Shown here: piece after piece, positions 1 to 10,295 of the stretch
Position numbering within the stretch: position 1 is the stretch's first letter
Layout of the letters: each line of letters begins with the position of its first letter
Assembly (NCBI GenBank): GCA_020832725.1
Contig: JAFIEC010000341.1
Span: 1-24,855, forward strand
DNA: 24,855 bases
From: Paracoccaceae bacterium
GTDB taxonomy: Bacteria > Pseudomonadota > Alphaproteobacteria > Rhodobacterales > Rhodobacteraceae
Reading direction: 5' to 3'
The notes under the pieces: generated by a model
The model's input: the letters and a program-made list of their open reading frames with translations, nothing else
Database searches by the model: none
Told to the model about the DNA's origin: nothing
Made by a program: the position numbers and the translations under genes

Positions 1-757
1 GCCCGCGATCTTCGGGACCGTGGCGATGACCTTGCTGATGGTGATCTTCGTGGCGCCTTTTGGCGTGATCACGGCCCTTTATCTGCGCGAATACGCAAAG
101 CAGGGGCGGCTGACATCGATCGTTCGGATTTCGGTCAACAACCTCGCGGGGGTGCCGTCCATCGTCTACGGCGTGTTCGGTCTGGGCTTCTTCGCCTATA
201 CGATGGGTGGCTCCATCGACCAGCTGTTCTTTCCCGAAAACCTGCCGAACCCGACCTTTGGCAAGGGCGGTATCCTGTGGGCGTCGCTGACGCTGGCGCT
301 GCTGACCGTGCCGGTCGTGATCGTGGCGACCGAGGAGGCGCTGTCGGCAGTGCCGCGCTCGATGCGCGAGGGATCGCTGGCCTGCGGGGCGTCCAAATGG
401 CAGACGATCCGATATGTGGTCCTGCCCAAGGCGATGCCGGGCATCATGACAGGCATGATCCTGGCCATGGCGCGCGGCGCGGGTGAGGTCGCACCGCTGA
501 TGCTGGTGGGGGTGGTCAAGCTGGCCCCGGCGCTCCCCGTGGACGGCTTCTGTCCCTTCATCCATCTTGACCGCAGCTTCATGCACCTGGGTTTTCACAT
601 CTTCGACGTGGGTTTCCAGTCGCGCAATTCCGAGGCGGGCAAGCCCATGGTGTTCGTCACCACCCTGCTCTTGCTGACACTCATCGTCGCGATGAACGCC
701 ACCGCGATCTACATCCGTAACCGGCTCAAGCGCAGGTATGCCGGCGGTCAATTCTGA
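1..757 (+). CDS. pstA: Phosphate ABC transporter permease PstA (5' truncated by window edge)
   Basis: Inner-membrane permease half of the high-affinity phosphate importer PstSCAB. The reading frame is open from base 2 (PAIFGTVAMTLLMV) with no start, so the gene begins before the window; the GTG at base 20 is internal. About 250 C-terminal residues are visible. They contain several hydrophobic segments and the cytoplasmic EAA-type coupling loop (EALSAVPRSMREGSLACGAS, then LPKAMPGI), which docks on the ATPase. A periplasmic stretch rich in H, F and D precedes the last membrane helix and the basic tail IRNRLKRR, as in the long PstA type of Vibrio and alphaproteobacteria. pstB starts 10 nt after the stop, so the two are cotranslated. 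Expression is probably Pho-controlled, but the promoter is outside the window. Confidence 0.93.
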   Translation, partial: PAIFGTVAMTLLMVIFVAPFGVITALYLREYAKQGRLTSIVRISVNNLAGVPSIVYGVFGLGFFAYTMGGSIDQLFFPENLPNPTFGKGGILWASLTLALLTVPVVIVATEEALSAVPRSMREGSLACGASKWQTIRYVVLPKAMPGIMTGMILAMARGAGEVAPLMLVGVVKLAPALPVDGFCPFIHLDRSFMHLGFHIFDVGFQSRNSEAGKPMVFVTTLLLLTLIVAMNATAIYIRNRLKRRYAGGQF

Positions 758-767
758 GAGGTCACCC

Positions 768-1586
768 ATGAACGTCGAGACGACACCGCGCCAGCACGAG
801 CCGACGGTCTACCACGTCAAGAAAAGCGACGAAGGTTCCGCACTGGATATCCGCAACTTCAACCTGTGGTATGGCAAGACCCAGGCGCTCTTCGACATCA
901 ACATGGAAATCCAGAAGGGCGAGGTGACGGCCCTGATCGGCCCGTCGGGCTGCGGCAAGTCCACCCTGCTGCGCTGTCTCAACCGGATGAACGACCTGAT
1001 CGACGAGTTGCGCATCGACGGCGAGATCCGTGTGGGTGATCTCGACATCTACGGCCCCGGCGTCGACGTGATCGCGTTGCGCAAGCGCATGGGGATGGTC
1101 TTTCAGAAGCCGAACCCCTTTGCCATGTCGATCTATGACAACGTGGTCTATCCGCTGCGTGTGGACGGGATCACCCGCAAGTCCATCCTCGACGAAACCT
1201 GCGAGCGCGCGCTGCGCTCGGCGGCCCTCTGGGACGAGGTCAAGGACCGGATGAACGAAAGCGCGCTGGGCATGTCGGGCGGCCAGCAGCAGCGCCTGTG
1301 CATCGCGCGCGGCATCGCCTCGGACCCGGAGGTGCTGTTGATGGACGAGCCGTGCTCCGCGCTCGATCCCATCGCCACCGCCAAGATCGAGGAGCTGATC
1401 CACCAGCTGCGCGGCCACTACACCATCGTGATCGTGACCCACAACATGCAGCAGGCGGCCCGGGTGTCGGACAACACCGGCTTCATGTATCTGGGCCGGC
1501 TGATCGAATACGGGGCGACCGACACGATCTTTACCAATCCAAAGAAGAGCCAGACATCGGACTACGTCAGCGGTCGCTTCGGCTGA
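768..1586 (+). CDS. pstB: Phosphate ABC transporter ATP-binding protein PstB
   Basis: Cytoplasmic ATPase of the phosphate importer, 272 aa, the usual PstB length. Walker A GPSGCGKST is at residues 58-66, followed by the Q-loop (GMVFQKPNPF), the signature MSGGQQQRLCIARG, Walker B VLLMDEPCSALD and the H-loop VTHNMQQAARVSD. The QKPNPFAMSIYDNV stretch and the CSALDPIAT wording are typical of PstB rather than other ABC ATPases. The ATG at 768 is preferred because GAGAGGT lies just upstream and it clears the pstA stop; an in-frame ATG at 738 would overlap pstA and lacks a ribosome site. In many alphaproteobacteria phoU and phoB follow pstB. Here metH follows instead, so phosphate-signalling genes are missing from this spot. 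Confidence 0.96.
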   Translation: MNVETTPRQHEPTVYHVKKSDEGSALDIRNFNLWYGKTQALFDINMEIQKGEVTALIGPSGCGKSTLLRCLNRMNDLIDELRIDGEIRVGDLDIYGPGVDVIALRKRMGMVFQKPNPFAMSIYDNVVYPLRVDGITRKSILDETCERALRSAALWDEVKDRMNESALGMSGGQQQRLCIARGIASDPEVLLMDEPCSALDPIATAKIEELIHQLRGHYTIVIVTHNMQQAARVSDNTGFMYLGRLIEYGATDTIFTNPKKSQTSDYVSGRFG

Positions 1587-1611
1587 GGCGGCACGGGGCG
1601 GAACTGTATCG

Positions 1612-1637
1612 GCGCCGGGTCTGTATCGATCCGGCGC
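1612..1637 (+). terminator. Possible weak terminator after pstB
   Basis: Seven-base stem GCGCCGG (1612-1618) with CCGGCGC (1631-1637), plus one possible G-U pair, and a loop of about 10 nt. The sequence after it is only moderately T-rich (ATCTTCTTG), so termination may be partial. The octamer CTGTATCG occurs twice, 17 nt apart (1604 and 1621), within and beside the stem. It lies 25 nt after the pstB stop and 120 nt before metH. Confidence 0.35.
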
Positions 1638-1680
1638 ATGATCTTCTTGAACAATATGAACTGGATTGATGTGGCCTCGT

Positions 1681-1714
1681 GGCGTAGGAGACGGGGATAA
1701 CGCCGCTTGCGGCG
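1681..1714 (+). promoter_or_regulatory. metH leader with two mutually exclusive stem-loops
   Basis: Between pstB and metH, GGCGT (1681-1685) can pair with ACGCC (1700-1704). The same CGCC is also the 5' arm of a second hairpin, CGCCG (1701-1705) with CGGCG (1710-1714) and a CTTG loop. The two stems cannot form together, an arrangement seen in attenuators and riboswitches. I could not match the region to SAM-II, SAH, SAM/SAH or cobalamin riboswitch cores, and high GC makes chance stems common. The function is inference only. Confidence 0.25.
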
Positions 1715-1757
1715 CGCCTCTGCGTGCCCGTGCGTCCGACCCAGTATCGGAGACCCC

Positions 1758-5519
<3,762 letters not shown>

Positions 5520-5528
5520 CGGGCATCG

Positions 5529-6821
5529 TCAGACGAAGACGGGAGCGGCCTTCTGGGGGCCCAGGTCGAAGACGCGGGCATAGCGCGCGATTTCCTCGGC
5601 GGGCCCCATCGCCTTGTTCGGGTTGTCCGACAATTTCACAGTTGGCCGCCCGTCTGCTGCCACCGCCTTGCACACAAGGCTGAAGGGGGCCAGCCGATCG
5701 TCAGGAACAAGGCCGCGGAAGTCGTTGGTCAGCAGGGTACCCCAACCAAAGCTGACACGGACCCGGCCGGCAAAGCGCGCATGCAGGGCAGAGATCACAT
5801 CTGCGTCCAGCCCATCCGAGAAGATGACCAGCTTCTCCGACGGGTCCTCGCCCCGCTCCCGCCACCAGCGGATCGCGGCCTCTGCGCCTTCCGCCGGATC
5901 GCCGGAATCGATCCGCACCCCGGTCCATCCCGAAAGCCAGTCGGGCGCGCGGGCATAGAAGGTGTCCGACCCGAAGGTATCGGGCAGGATGATCCGCAGG
6001 TTACCCTCGTGTTCCTCGTGCCAGTCGGCCAGCACGCGATAGGGGGCATCGGCCAGCTCGGCGTCGCTCTGCGACAGGGCTGCATAGACCATGGGCAGTT
6101 CATGTGCGTTGGTCCCGATCGCCTCGATGTCGCGGCGCATCGCGATCAGGCAGTTGGACGTGCCGATGAAGGCCTCTCCCAACCCCTCGATCATGGCCTG
6201 AACGCACCAGTCCTGCCACAGGAAGGAATGGCGCCGACGCGTGCCGAAATCGGCCAGCCGCAGCCCGTCGATGCCGCGCAGCCGCGCCACCTTTTCCCAT
6301 AGCCGGGTCATGGCACGGGCATAGAGTACCTGCAGCTCGAACCGCCCCATCCCGTCGAGCACCGCCCGGGAGCGCAGTTCCATCAGCACGGCAAGGGCCG
6401 GTATCTCCCACAACATGACTTCGGGCCAGCTGCCCTCGAAGGTCAGCTCGTACTGATCGCCCACACGTTCGAGGTGATAGGGGGGCAGGCGGAGCGCCTC
6501 GAACCATTCCATGAAATCGGCCCGGAACATCTGCCGCTTGCCGTAGAAGGTGTTGCCGCGAAGCCATGTACTCTCCCCCCGTGCCAGAGAGAGCGAGCGG
6601 ATATGGTCCAGCTGCTCGCGCAATTCGCCCTCGTCGACCAGCCGGGCCAGCGGCACATGCGAGGAGCGGTTGATCAGGCTGAAGGTCACACGCGTATCGG
6701 GTCGGTTGCGAAAGACCGACTGGCACATCAGTAGCTTGTAGAAATCGGTGTCGATCAGCGACCGCACGATCGGATCGAGCTTCCATCGGTGATCATAGAC
6801 GCGCGCGGCGATATCGGCCAT
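5529..6821 (-). CDS. pncB: Nicotinate phosphoribosyltransferase
   Basis: Makes nicotinate mononucleotide from nicotinate, PRPP and ATP in the Preiss-Handler branch of NAD salvage; cytosolic, 430 aa, normal length. Recognisable signatures are SLIDTDFYKLLMCQSVF near residue 21, DFGTRRRHSF at 191-200, and GTNAHELPMVYAAL with H240 at the position of the autophosphorylated histidine. GVRIDSGDP and VIFSDGLDADVI (phosphoribosyl-binding region) follow, then SFGWGTLLTND and KLSDNPNKAMGP near the C-terminus. The start has GGAGGG just upstream. pncA ends 19 nt before it on the same strand, so product and substrate genes are coupled: PncA makes nicotinate and PncB uses it. It is the last gene of the COQ9-pncA-pncB operon. 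Confidence 0.96.
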   Translation of the reverse strand: MADIAARVYDHRWKLDPIVRSLIDTDFYKLLMCQSVFRNRPDTRVTFSLINRSSHVPLARLVDEGELREQLDHIRSLSLARGESTWLRGNTFYGKRQMFRADFMEWFEALRLPPYHLERVGDQYELTFEGSWPEVMLWEIPALAVLMELRSRAVLDGMGRFELQVLYARAMTRLWEKVARLRGIDGLRLADFGTRRRHSFLWQDWCVQAMIEGLGEAFIGTSNCLIAMRRDIEAIGTNAHELPMVYAALSQSDAELADAPYRVLADWHEEHEGNLRIILPDTFGSDTFYARAPDWLSGWTGVRIDSGDPAEGAEAAIRWWRERGEDPSEKLVIFSDGLDADVISALHARFAGRVRVSFGWGTLLTNDFRGLVPDDRLAPFSLVCKAVAADGRPTVKLSDNPNKAMGPAEEIARYARVFDLGPQKAAPVFV

Positions 6822-6840
6822 GTGCCCTCCGACGCAGGCC

Positions 6841-7449
6841 TCAGCCCGCGAGCGCGACCCCGGCCGCGCGCATCCTGTTCAACGCGCGGGCAAGCGAGCC
6901 ATCGGCATCGATCGCGCGACAAAGGTCCAGCCGGACCTCGGTGGCAAAGCCCAGCCGGACGGCATCCAGCGCCGACCATGCCACGCAGAAATCCGTGGCC
7001 AGCCCGACCATGACCAGACGCGCGATCCCCCGTGTGCGCAGGTAGCCCTCAAGCCCGGTCGGCGTGGTCTGGTCGTTCTCGAAGAACGCGGAATAGCTGT
7101 CGATCCCGGTGCGAAAGCCCTTGCGTACCACGCATTGACCGCGGTCGGCCTGCAGCGCCGGATGAAAGGCAGCGCCCGCTGTGCCCTGCACGCAATGGTC
7201 GGGCCACAGCACCTGCTGTCCGTATGGCATGGTGACACTCTCGAGGGGCGCATACCCCGGATGACGGCTGGCAAAGGAGGCGTGATCGGGCGGATGCCAG
7301 TCCTGCGTAAGGACCACAGTCGCGAATTCGTCCATCAAGGTGTTTACGCCCGGTACCACCTCGTCCCCCCCCGAGACGGCGAGTGCGCCGCCGGGGCAGA
7401 AATCGTTCTGGATGTCGATGACGACAAGGGCCTCGTTCCCGGCTCGCAT
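6841..7449 (-). CDS. pncA: Nicotinamidase
   Basis: Hydrolyses nicotinamide to nicotinate and ammonia, first step of NAD salvage; cysteine-hydrolase (isochorismatase-like) fold, 202 aa. The catalytic triad is visible as D12 (VVIDIQNDF), K110 (CVVRKGFRTG) and C155 (GLATDFCV). The metal site is D50, H52 and H85 (TQDWHPPDH, WPDHCVQGT). GLATDFCV and the DSYSAFFEND stretch separate nicotinamidases from other isochorismatase-like proteins. GGAGGAG stands directly before the ATG, and the COQ9 stop lies 12 nt upstream. It is translationally coupled in order COQ9, pncA, pncB. Confidence 0.96.
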   Translation of the reverse strand: MRAGNEALVVIDIQNDFCPGGALAVSGGDEVVPGVNTLMDEFATVVLTQDWHPPDHASFASRHPGYAPLESVTMPYGQQVLWPDHCVQGTAGAAFHPALQADRGQCVVRKGFRTGIDSYSAFFENDQTTPTGLEGYLRTRGIARLVMVGLATDFCVAWSALDAVRLGFATEVRLDLCRAIDADGSLARALNRMRAAGVALAG

Positions 7450-7461
7450 GGCTCCTCCGCC

Positions 7462-8154
7462 TCAGCCCCAGCGCCCTGGAAGGTCTGACGGTGTTCCGGG
7501 GGCCCGAATCCGGGCCGCCAGCCGTCCGGGCCCGCGTTCCATCATCCGGCCCAGCGGGCTGCGATTCACCCGCGCCTTGACCTCCTCGAAGCGCATCACG
7601 TCGCCGATGCGGCGATCGACGAATTCCCATGTCGCCTGATGGCCCGGCGAGGTGTCGCCAAGCCAGTAGAGCACGCTTGCCCCATAGACTGCCGATAGTG
7701 TCGCGCGCTTGGTGTACCAGTTCAGATCATCCGAGGAATCGCCCAGCGCTGTCCATATGGCGTCCGCCGTCGCCCAGAGAGCCGCCGCCCCCTCGACCGC
7801 GTTCTGCGGCAATGACAGAAGCGTGGCACCCCTGCGCACGGCTTCCTTGTCGTCTTCCACGGCCTGCAGCCTCAGCCTGATGGCAAGGGCAACCCGCTCC
7901 CGGAATCGCAGCGAGGAGAGGGGATGCCTGGCCAGGGCTGCGCGCATGGCGGAATCGCCGCGCGCGTGAAAGGCTAGGGCCAGATCCAGCGCGCCGCGCG
8001 GTGCCACGGCCCGGGCCAGTCCGGGGGCGATGCCGGCCTCGGCGGCGGCGGCGCGAAAAGTCACCTCGCTCCAGCCGTCGAAGGCGACGTGGGGCAGGGC
8101 GGCCTCCAGCAGGCGGTCGCGCAGGCTTTCAGTGTCGGAAACAGGCTCGGTCAT
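7462..8154 (-). CDS. COQ9-family ubiquinone biosynthesis protein
   Basis: Member of the COQ9 family, lipid-binding TetR-fold proteins that present ubiquinone precursors to the hydroxylases of the pathway; 230 aa. The N-terminal part (residues 8-45) looks like a TetR-type helix-turn-helix (LRDRLLEAALPHVAFDGWSE, then AAAEAGIAPGLARAVAPRG), which in this family is degenerate and not used for DNA binding. The family hallmark lies in the C-terminal half: DLNWYTKRATLSAVYGASVL and WEFVDRRIGDVMRFEEVKAR. GAGGTAGC precedes the ATG. From memory, a COQ9 gene next to rpsU is common in Rhodobacteraceae. Here it heads an operon with two NAD-salvage genes, joining two electron-carrier pathways. Confidence 0.9.
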   Translation of the reverse strand: MTEPVSDTESLRDRLLEAALPHVAFDGWSEVTFRAAAAEAGIAPGLARAVAPRGALDLALAFHARGDSAMRAALARHPLSSLRFRERVALAIRLRLQAVEDDKEAVRRGATLLSLPQNAVEGAAALWATADAIWTALGDSSDDLNWYTKRATLSAVYGASVLYWLGDTSPGHQATWEFVDRRIGDVMRFEEVKARVNRSPLGRMMERGPGRLAARIRAPGTPSDLPGRWG

Positions 8155-8182
8155 GCTACCTCGCTAAGGGCTCGGGTGGCGG

Positions 8183-8211
8183 TAGACAACCCCCCGGGCC
8201 TTTGTTATAGG
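8183..8211 (+). promoter_or_regulatory. Candidate sigma-70-type promoter of rpsU
   Basis: TAGACA (8183-8188) and TATAGG (8206-8211) are separated by 17 nt and lie about 50 nt upstream of rpsU. The overlapping bases read TATAAC (8209-8204) on the other strand, a good -10 for the divergent COQ9 operon, though its -35 is poor. Called by eye only. Confidence 0.45.
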
Positions 8212-8263
8212 GCAGCTTCCTGCGAGATATGCAACTTCAACTTGGAAAGGTGGTGACACCCAC

Positions 8264-8470
8264 ATGCAGGTCAGTGTTCGCGACAACAACGTCGATCAGG
8301 CGCTGCGCGCCCTCAAGAAAAAGCTCCAGCGCGAAGGCGTTTTCCGCGAAATGAAGCTCCGTCAGCACTTCGAGAAGCCGTCGGAGAAGCGTGCCCGCCA
8401 ACAGGCCGAGGCCATCCGCCGCCAGCGCAAGCTGGCGCGCAAGAAGGCACAGCGCGAAGGCCTTCTGTAA
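8264..8470 (+). CDS. rpsU: 30S ribosomal protein S21
   Basis: Small-subunit protein bS21, 68 aa, which binds near the 16S rRNA 3' end and helps initiation. MQVSVRDNNVDQALRALKKK is the diagnostic N-terminus, followed by EGVFREMKLRQHFEKPSEKR and a very basic helical tail (RRQRKLARKKAQREG). A strong Shine-Dalgarno, AAGGTGGTG at 8247-8255, lies 8 nt before the ATG. The gene is monocistronic, with its own promoter upstream and a rho-independent terminator 52 nt downstream. Confidence 0.98.
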   Translation: MQVSVRDNNVDQALRALKKKLQREGVFREMKLRQHFEKPSEKRARQQAEAIRRQRKLARKKAQREGLL

Positions 8471-8522
8471 GGCCTCGCCTTCCGCCAGGCCGGACCTGCC
8501 TGATCGCGGCACCGCCGCCGAG

Positions 8523-8551
8523 CCCCCAGCGTCTCCACGCCGGGGGTTTTT
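8523..8551 (+). terminator. Rho-independent terminator of rpsU
   Basis: CCCCC (8523-8527) pairs with GGGGG (8542-8546). Inside it a mismatch and then GCG/CGC extend the stem, with loop TCTCCA. A run of five T follows at 8547-8551. It sits between convergent rpsU and the GMC oxidoreductase gene. Confidence 0.85.
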
Positions 8552-8566
8552 CGTTGTGCCTTTGCC

Positions 8567-10156
8567 TCAGCGCGCTGCCAGGATCATGTCTGCGGCCTTC
8601 TCCGCGATCATCAATGTAGGCGCGTTGGTGTTGCCACTGGTGATCGTGGGCATGATCGACGCATCGGCCACGCGCAGCCCCTCCACACCGCGCACGCGCA
8701 GATCCGGGCCGACAACCGAGCCCGGGTCCGCGCCCATCCGTGCGGTGCCGACGGGGTGGAAGATGGTTGTCCCGATCCGGCCCGCCGCGTCGGCCAGTTC
8801 CGCCTCGGTGACTGCTGCTTTGCCCGGGGCATATTCCTCGGGCCGGTAGCGCGACATGGGGTCCTGCGCCATGATCCGCCGCGTCAGCCGGATTGCCCGG
8901 GCCGCGACCTGCCGGTCCCCCTCGGTCGAGAGGTAGTTCGGCGCGATCTCGGGGGGGCTGCGGAAATCCGGCGACGTGATGCGCACATGGCCGCGGCTCT
9001 CGGGGCGCAGGTGGCAGACGCTGGCGGTCATCGCGGGGAAGGCGTGGAGCGGCTGGCCGAAGGCGTCGAGGCTGAGCGGCTGGACATGGTATTCCAGATC
9101 CGCTGTCGCCACCTCCTCGGACGAGCGTGCAAAGGCCCCCATCTGGCTGGGGGCCATCGACATCGGCCCGGTGCGAAACAGCGCATATTCCAGCCCGATA
9201 CGAGCCTTTCCCCAGGGTGTGGCCGCAAGCGTGTTCAGCGTTCGCGCCCCGCTCAACCGCCATATGCAGCGCAATTGCAGATGGTCCTGAAGGTTCGTGC
9301 CCACCGGCGATTCGTGCAGGACCTCGATCCCGTGCTCCTGCAGCAACCGCCCCGGACCGATGCCCGAAAGCTGCAGGATCTGTGGGGTCCCGATCGCTCC
9401 GGCGGCAAGGATCACCTCGGCCCGCGCCCTTGCCTCCAGTACCACGCCGCCGCAGTGATAGCGGACCCCGCGCACCTTTCGCCCCTCGAATACAAGCCGT
9501 TCCACCTGCGCGCCGGTTTCAACCTTCAGGGTCGCACGCCCCCTGACAGGGCCGAGGAAGGCACGCGCTGCGTTGCGCCGAAGTCCGGCGCGCTGGTTTA
9601 CCTTGAAATAGCCCACACCCTCGTTGTCGCCGGTGTTGAAATCCTCCCGCGCGGGTATCCCGGCCGCCTGTGCCGCGCGGGCGAAATCGTCGAGAATGTC
9701 CCAGCGCAGGCGCTGGTTCTCCACCCGCCATTCACCCCCGCGCCCGTGCACGTCTTCGGGGTCGGGGCCTGCGGCATAATCCTCGTGGCGCCGGAACAGC
9801 GGCAGCACATCCTTCCAGCCCCAGCCCGTGCAGCCAAGCTGCCGCCAGTGGTCGTAATCGGCCGCCTGCCCGCGCAGATAGAGCATCCCGTTGATCGAGG
9901 AGGACCCGCCAAGCACGCGACCGCGCGGATAGAGCAGGCTCCGCCCGCCAAGTCCGGGTTCGGGTGCCGTGCGATACAGCCAGTCGGTGCGCGGATTGCC
10001 GATGCAGTAGAGATAGCCGATGGGAATGTGGATCCACGGATAACTGTCGCGCCCCCCCGCCTCGAGCAGCAGCACCCGGCCCTTGACGCTGAGGCGGTTG
10101 GCCAGCAGGCAACCGGCCGTGCCCGCGCCAACCACGATATGATCGTACTCCTCCAT
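8567..10156 (-). CDS. GMC-family FAD-dependent oxidoreductase (choline dehydrogenase-like)
   Basis: Flavoprotein alcohol dehydrogenase/oxidase of the glucose-methanol-choline family, 529 aa, cytosolic (no signal peptide). The FAD-binding GAGTAG is at residues 10-15 (HIVVGAGTAGCLLANRLS). GMC signature 1 is GRVLGGSSSINGMLYLRGQ. Signature 2 is GAIGTPQILQLSGIGP. The C-terminal active site has H467 (TTIFHPVGTARMG) and N511 (SGNTNAP), the usual base pair. It resembles BetA-like dehydrogenases, but no bet genes are nearby and the substrate is unknown. GGAGGG precedes the start. It is divergent from the flavoprotein at 10296 across a 139-nt region carrying a 26-bp palindrome, so the two are probably co-regulated. 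I infer oxidation of an alcohol group on the compound handled by this locus. Confidence 0.93.
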   Translation of the reverse strand: MEEYDHIVVGAGTAGCLLANRLSVKGRVLLLEAGGRDSYPWIHIPIGYLYCIGNPRTDWLYRTAPEPGLGGRSLLYPRGRVLGGSSSINGMLYLRGQAADYDHWRQLGCTGWGWKDVLPLFRRHEDYAAGPDPEDVHGRGGEWRVENQRLRWDILDDFARAAQAAGIPAREDFNTGDNEGVGYFKVNQRAGLRRNAARAFLGPVRGRATLKVETGAQVERLVFEGRKVRGVRYHCGGVVLEARARAEVILAAGAIGTPQILQLSGIGPGRLLQEHGIEVLHESPVGTNLQDHLQLRCIWRLSGARTLNTLAATPWGKARIGLEYALFRTGPMSMAPSQMGAFARSSEEVATADLEYHVQPLSLDAFGQPLHAFPAMTASVCHLRPESRGHVRITSPDFRSPPEIAPNYLSTEGDRQVAARAIRLTRRIMAQDPMSRYRPEEYAPGKAAVTEAELADAAGRIGTTIFHPVGTARMGADPGSVVGPDLRVRGVEGLRVADASIMPTITSGNTNAPTLMIAEKAADMILAAR

Positions 10157-10208
10157 GAGGCCCTCCCTGCCGTCTCGAGGTGGTAGTGCATCACAGGTGC
10201 GACGCCAA

Positions 10209-10217
10209 GCATTGCGA
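10209..10217. repeat. 9-bp word shared by both divergent promoters
   Basis: GCATTGCGA occurs here and, on the opposite strand, at 14938-14946, where it overlaps the proposed -35 of the methyltransferase promoter. It is short enough to be chance. Confidence 0.2.
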
Positions 10218-10263
10218 CATCACCGCGCTTTGTGTTGACGCATCGGTTCCGTCCGGGCAGGAT

Positions 10264-10289
10264 AACCTATCTTAGAAATAAGACAGGTT
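10264..10289. promoter_or_regulatory. Operator-like 26-bp palindrome before the flavoprotein gene
   Basis: Left arm AACCT-A-TCTTA (10264-10274), centre GAAA (10275-10278), right arm TAAGA-C-AGGTT (10279-10289). Ten of the eleven arm positions pair; only A/C at 10269/10284 does not. It ends 6 nt before the ATG at 10296 and covers the only possible ribosome site, so a bound repressor would block expression. TTGACG at 10235-10240 could be a -35 upstream, without a clear -10. The size and symmetry suit a dimeric regulator such as the GntR class, but the class is a guess. A diverged copy lies at 14903-14925. Confidence 0.6.
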
Positions 10290-10295
10290 TCGGTT

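Noticed and set aside
1587..1757. SAH, SAM-II or cobalamin riboswitch upstream of metH
   Set aside because: The conserved cores of these classes were looked for and not found; only generic stems are present.
8756..10186. Long plus-strand open frame opposite the GMC oxidoreductase
   Set aside because: No recognisable domain; the minus-strand frame carries all GMC motifs.
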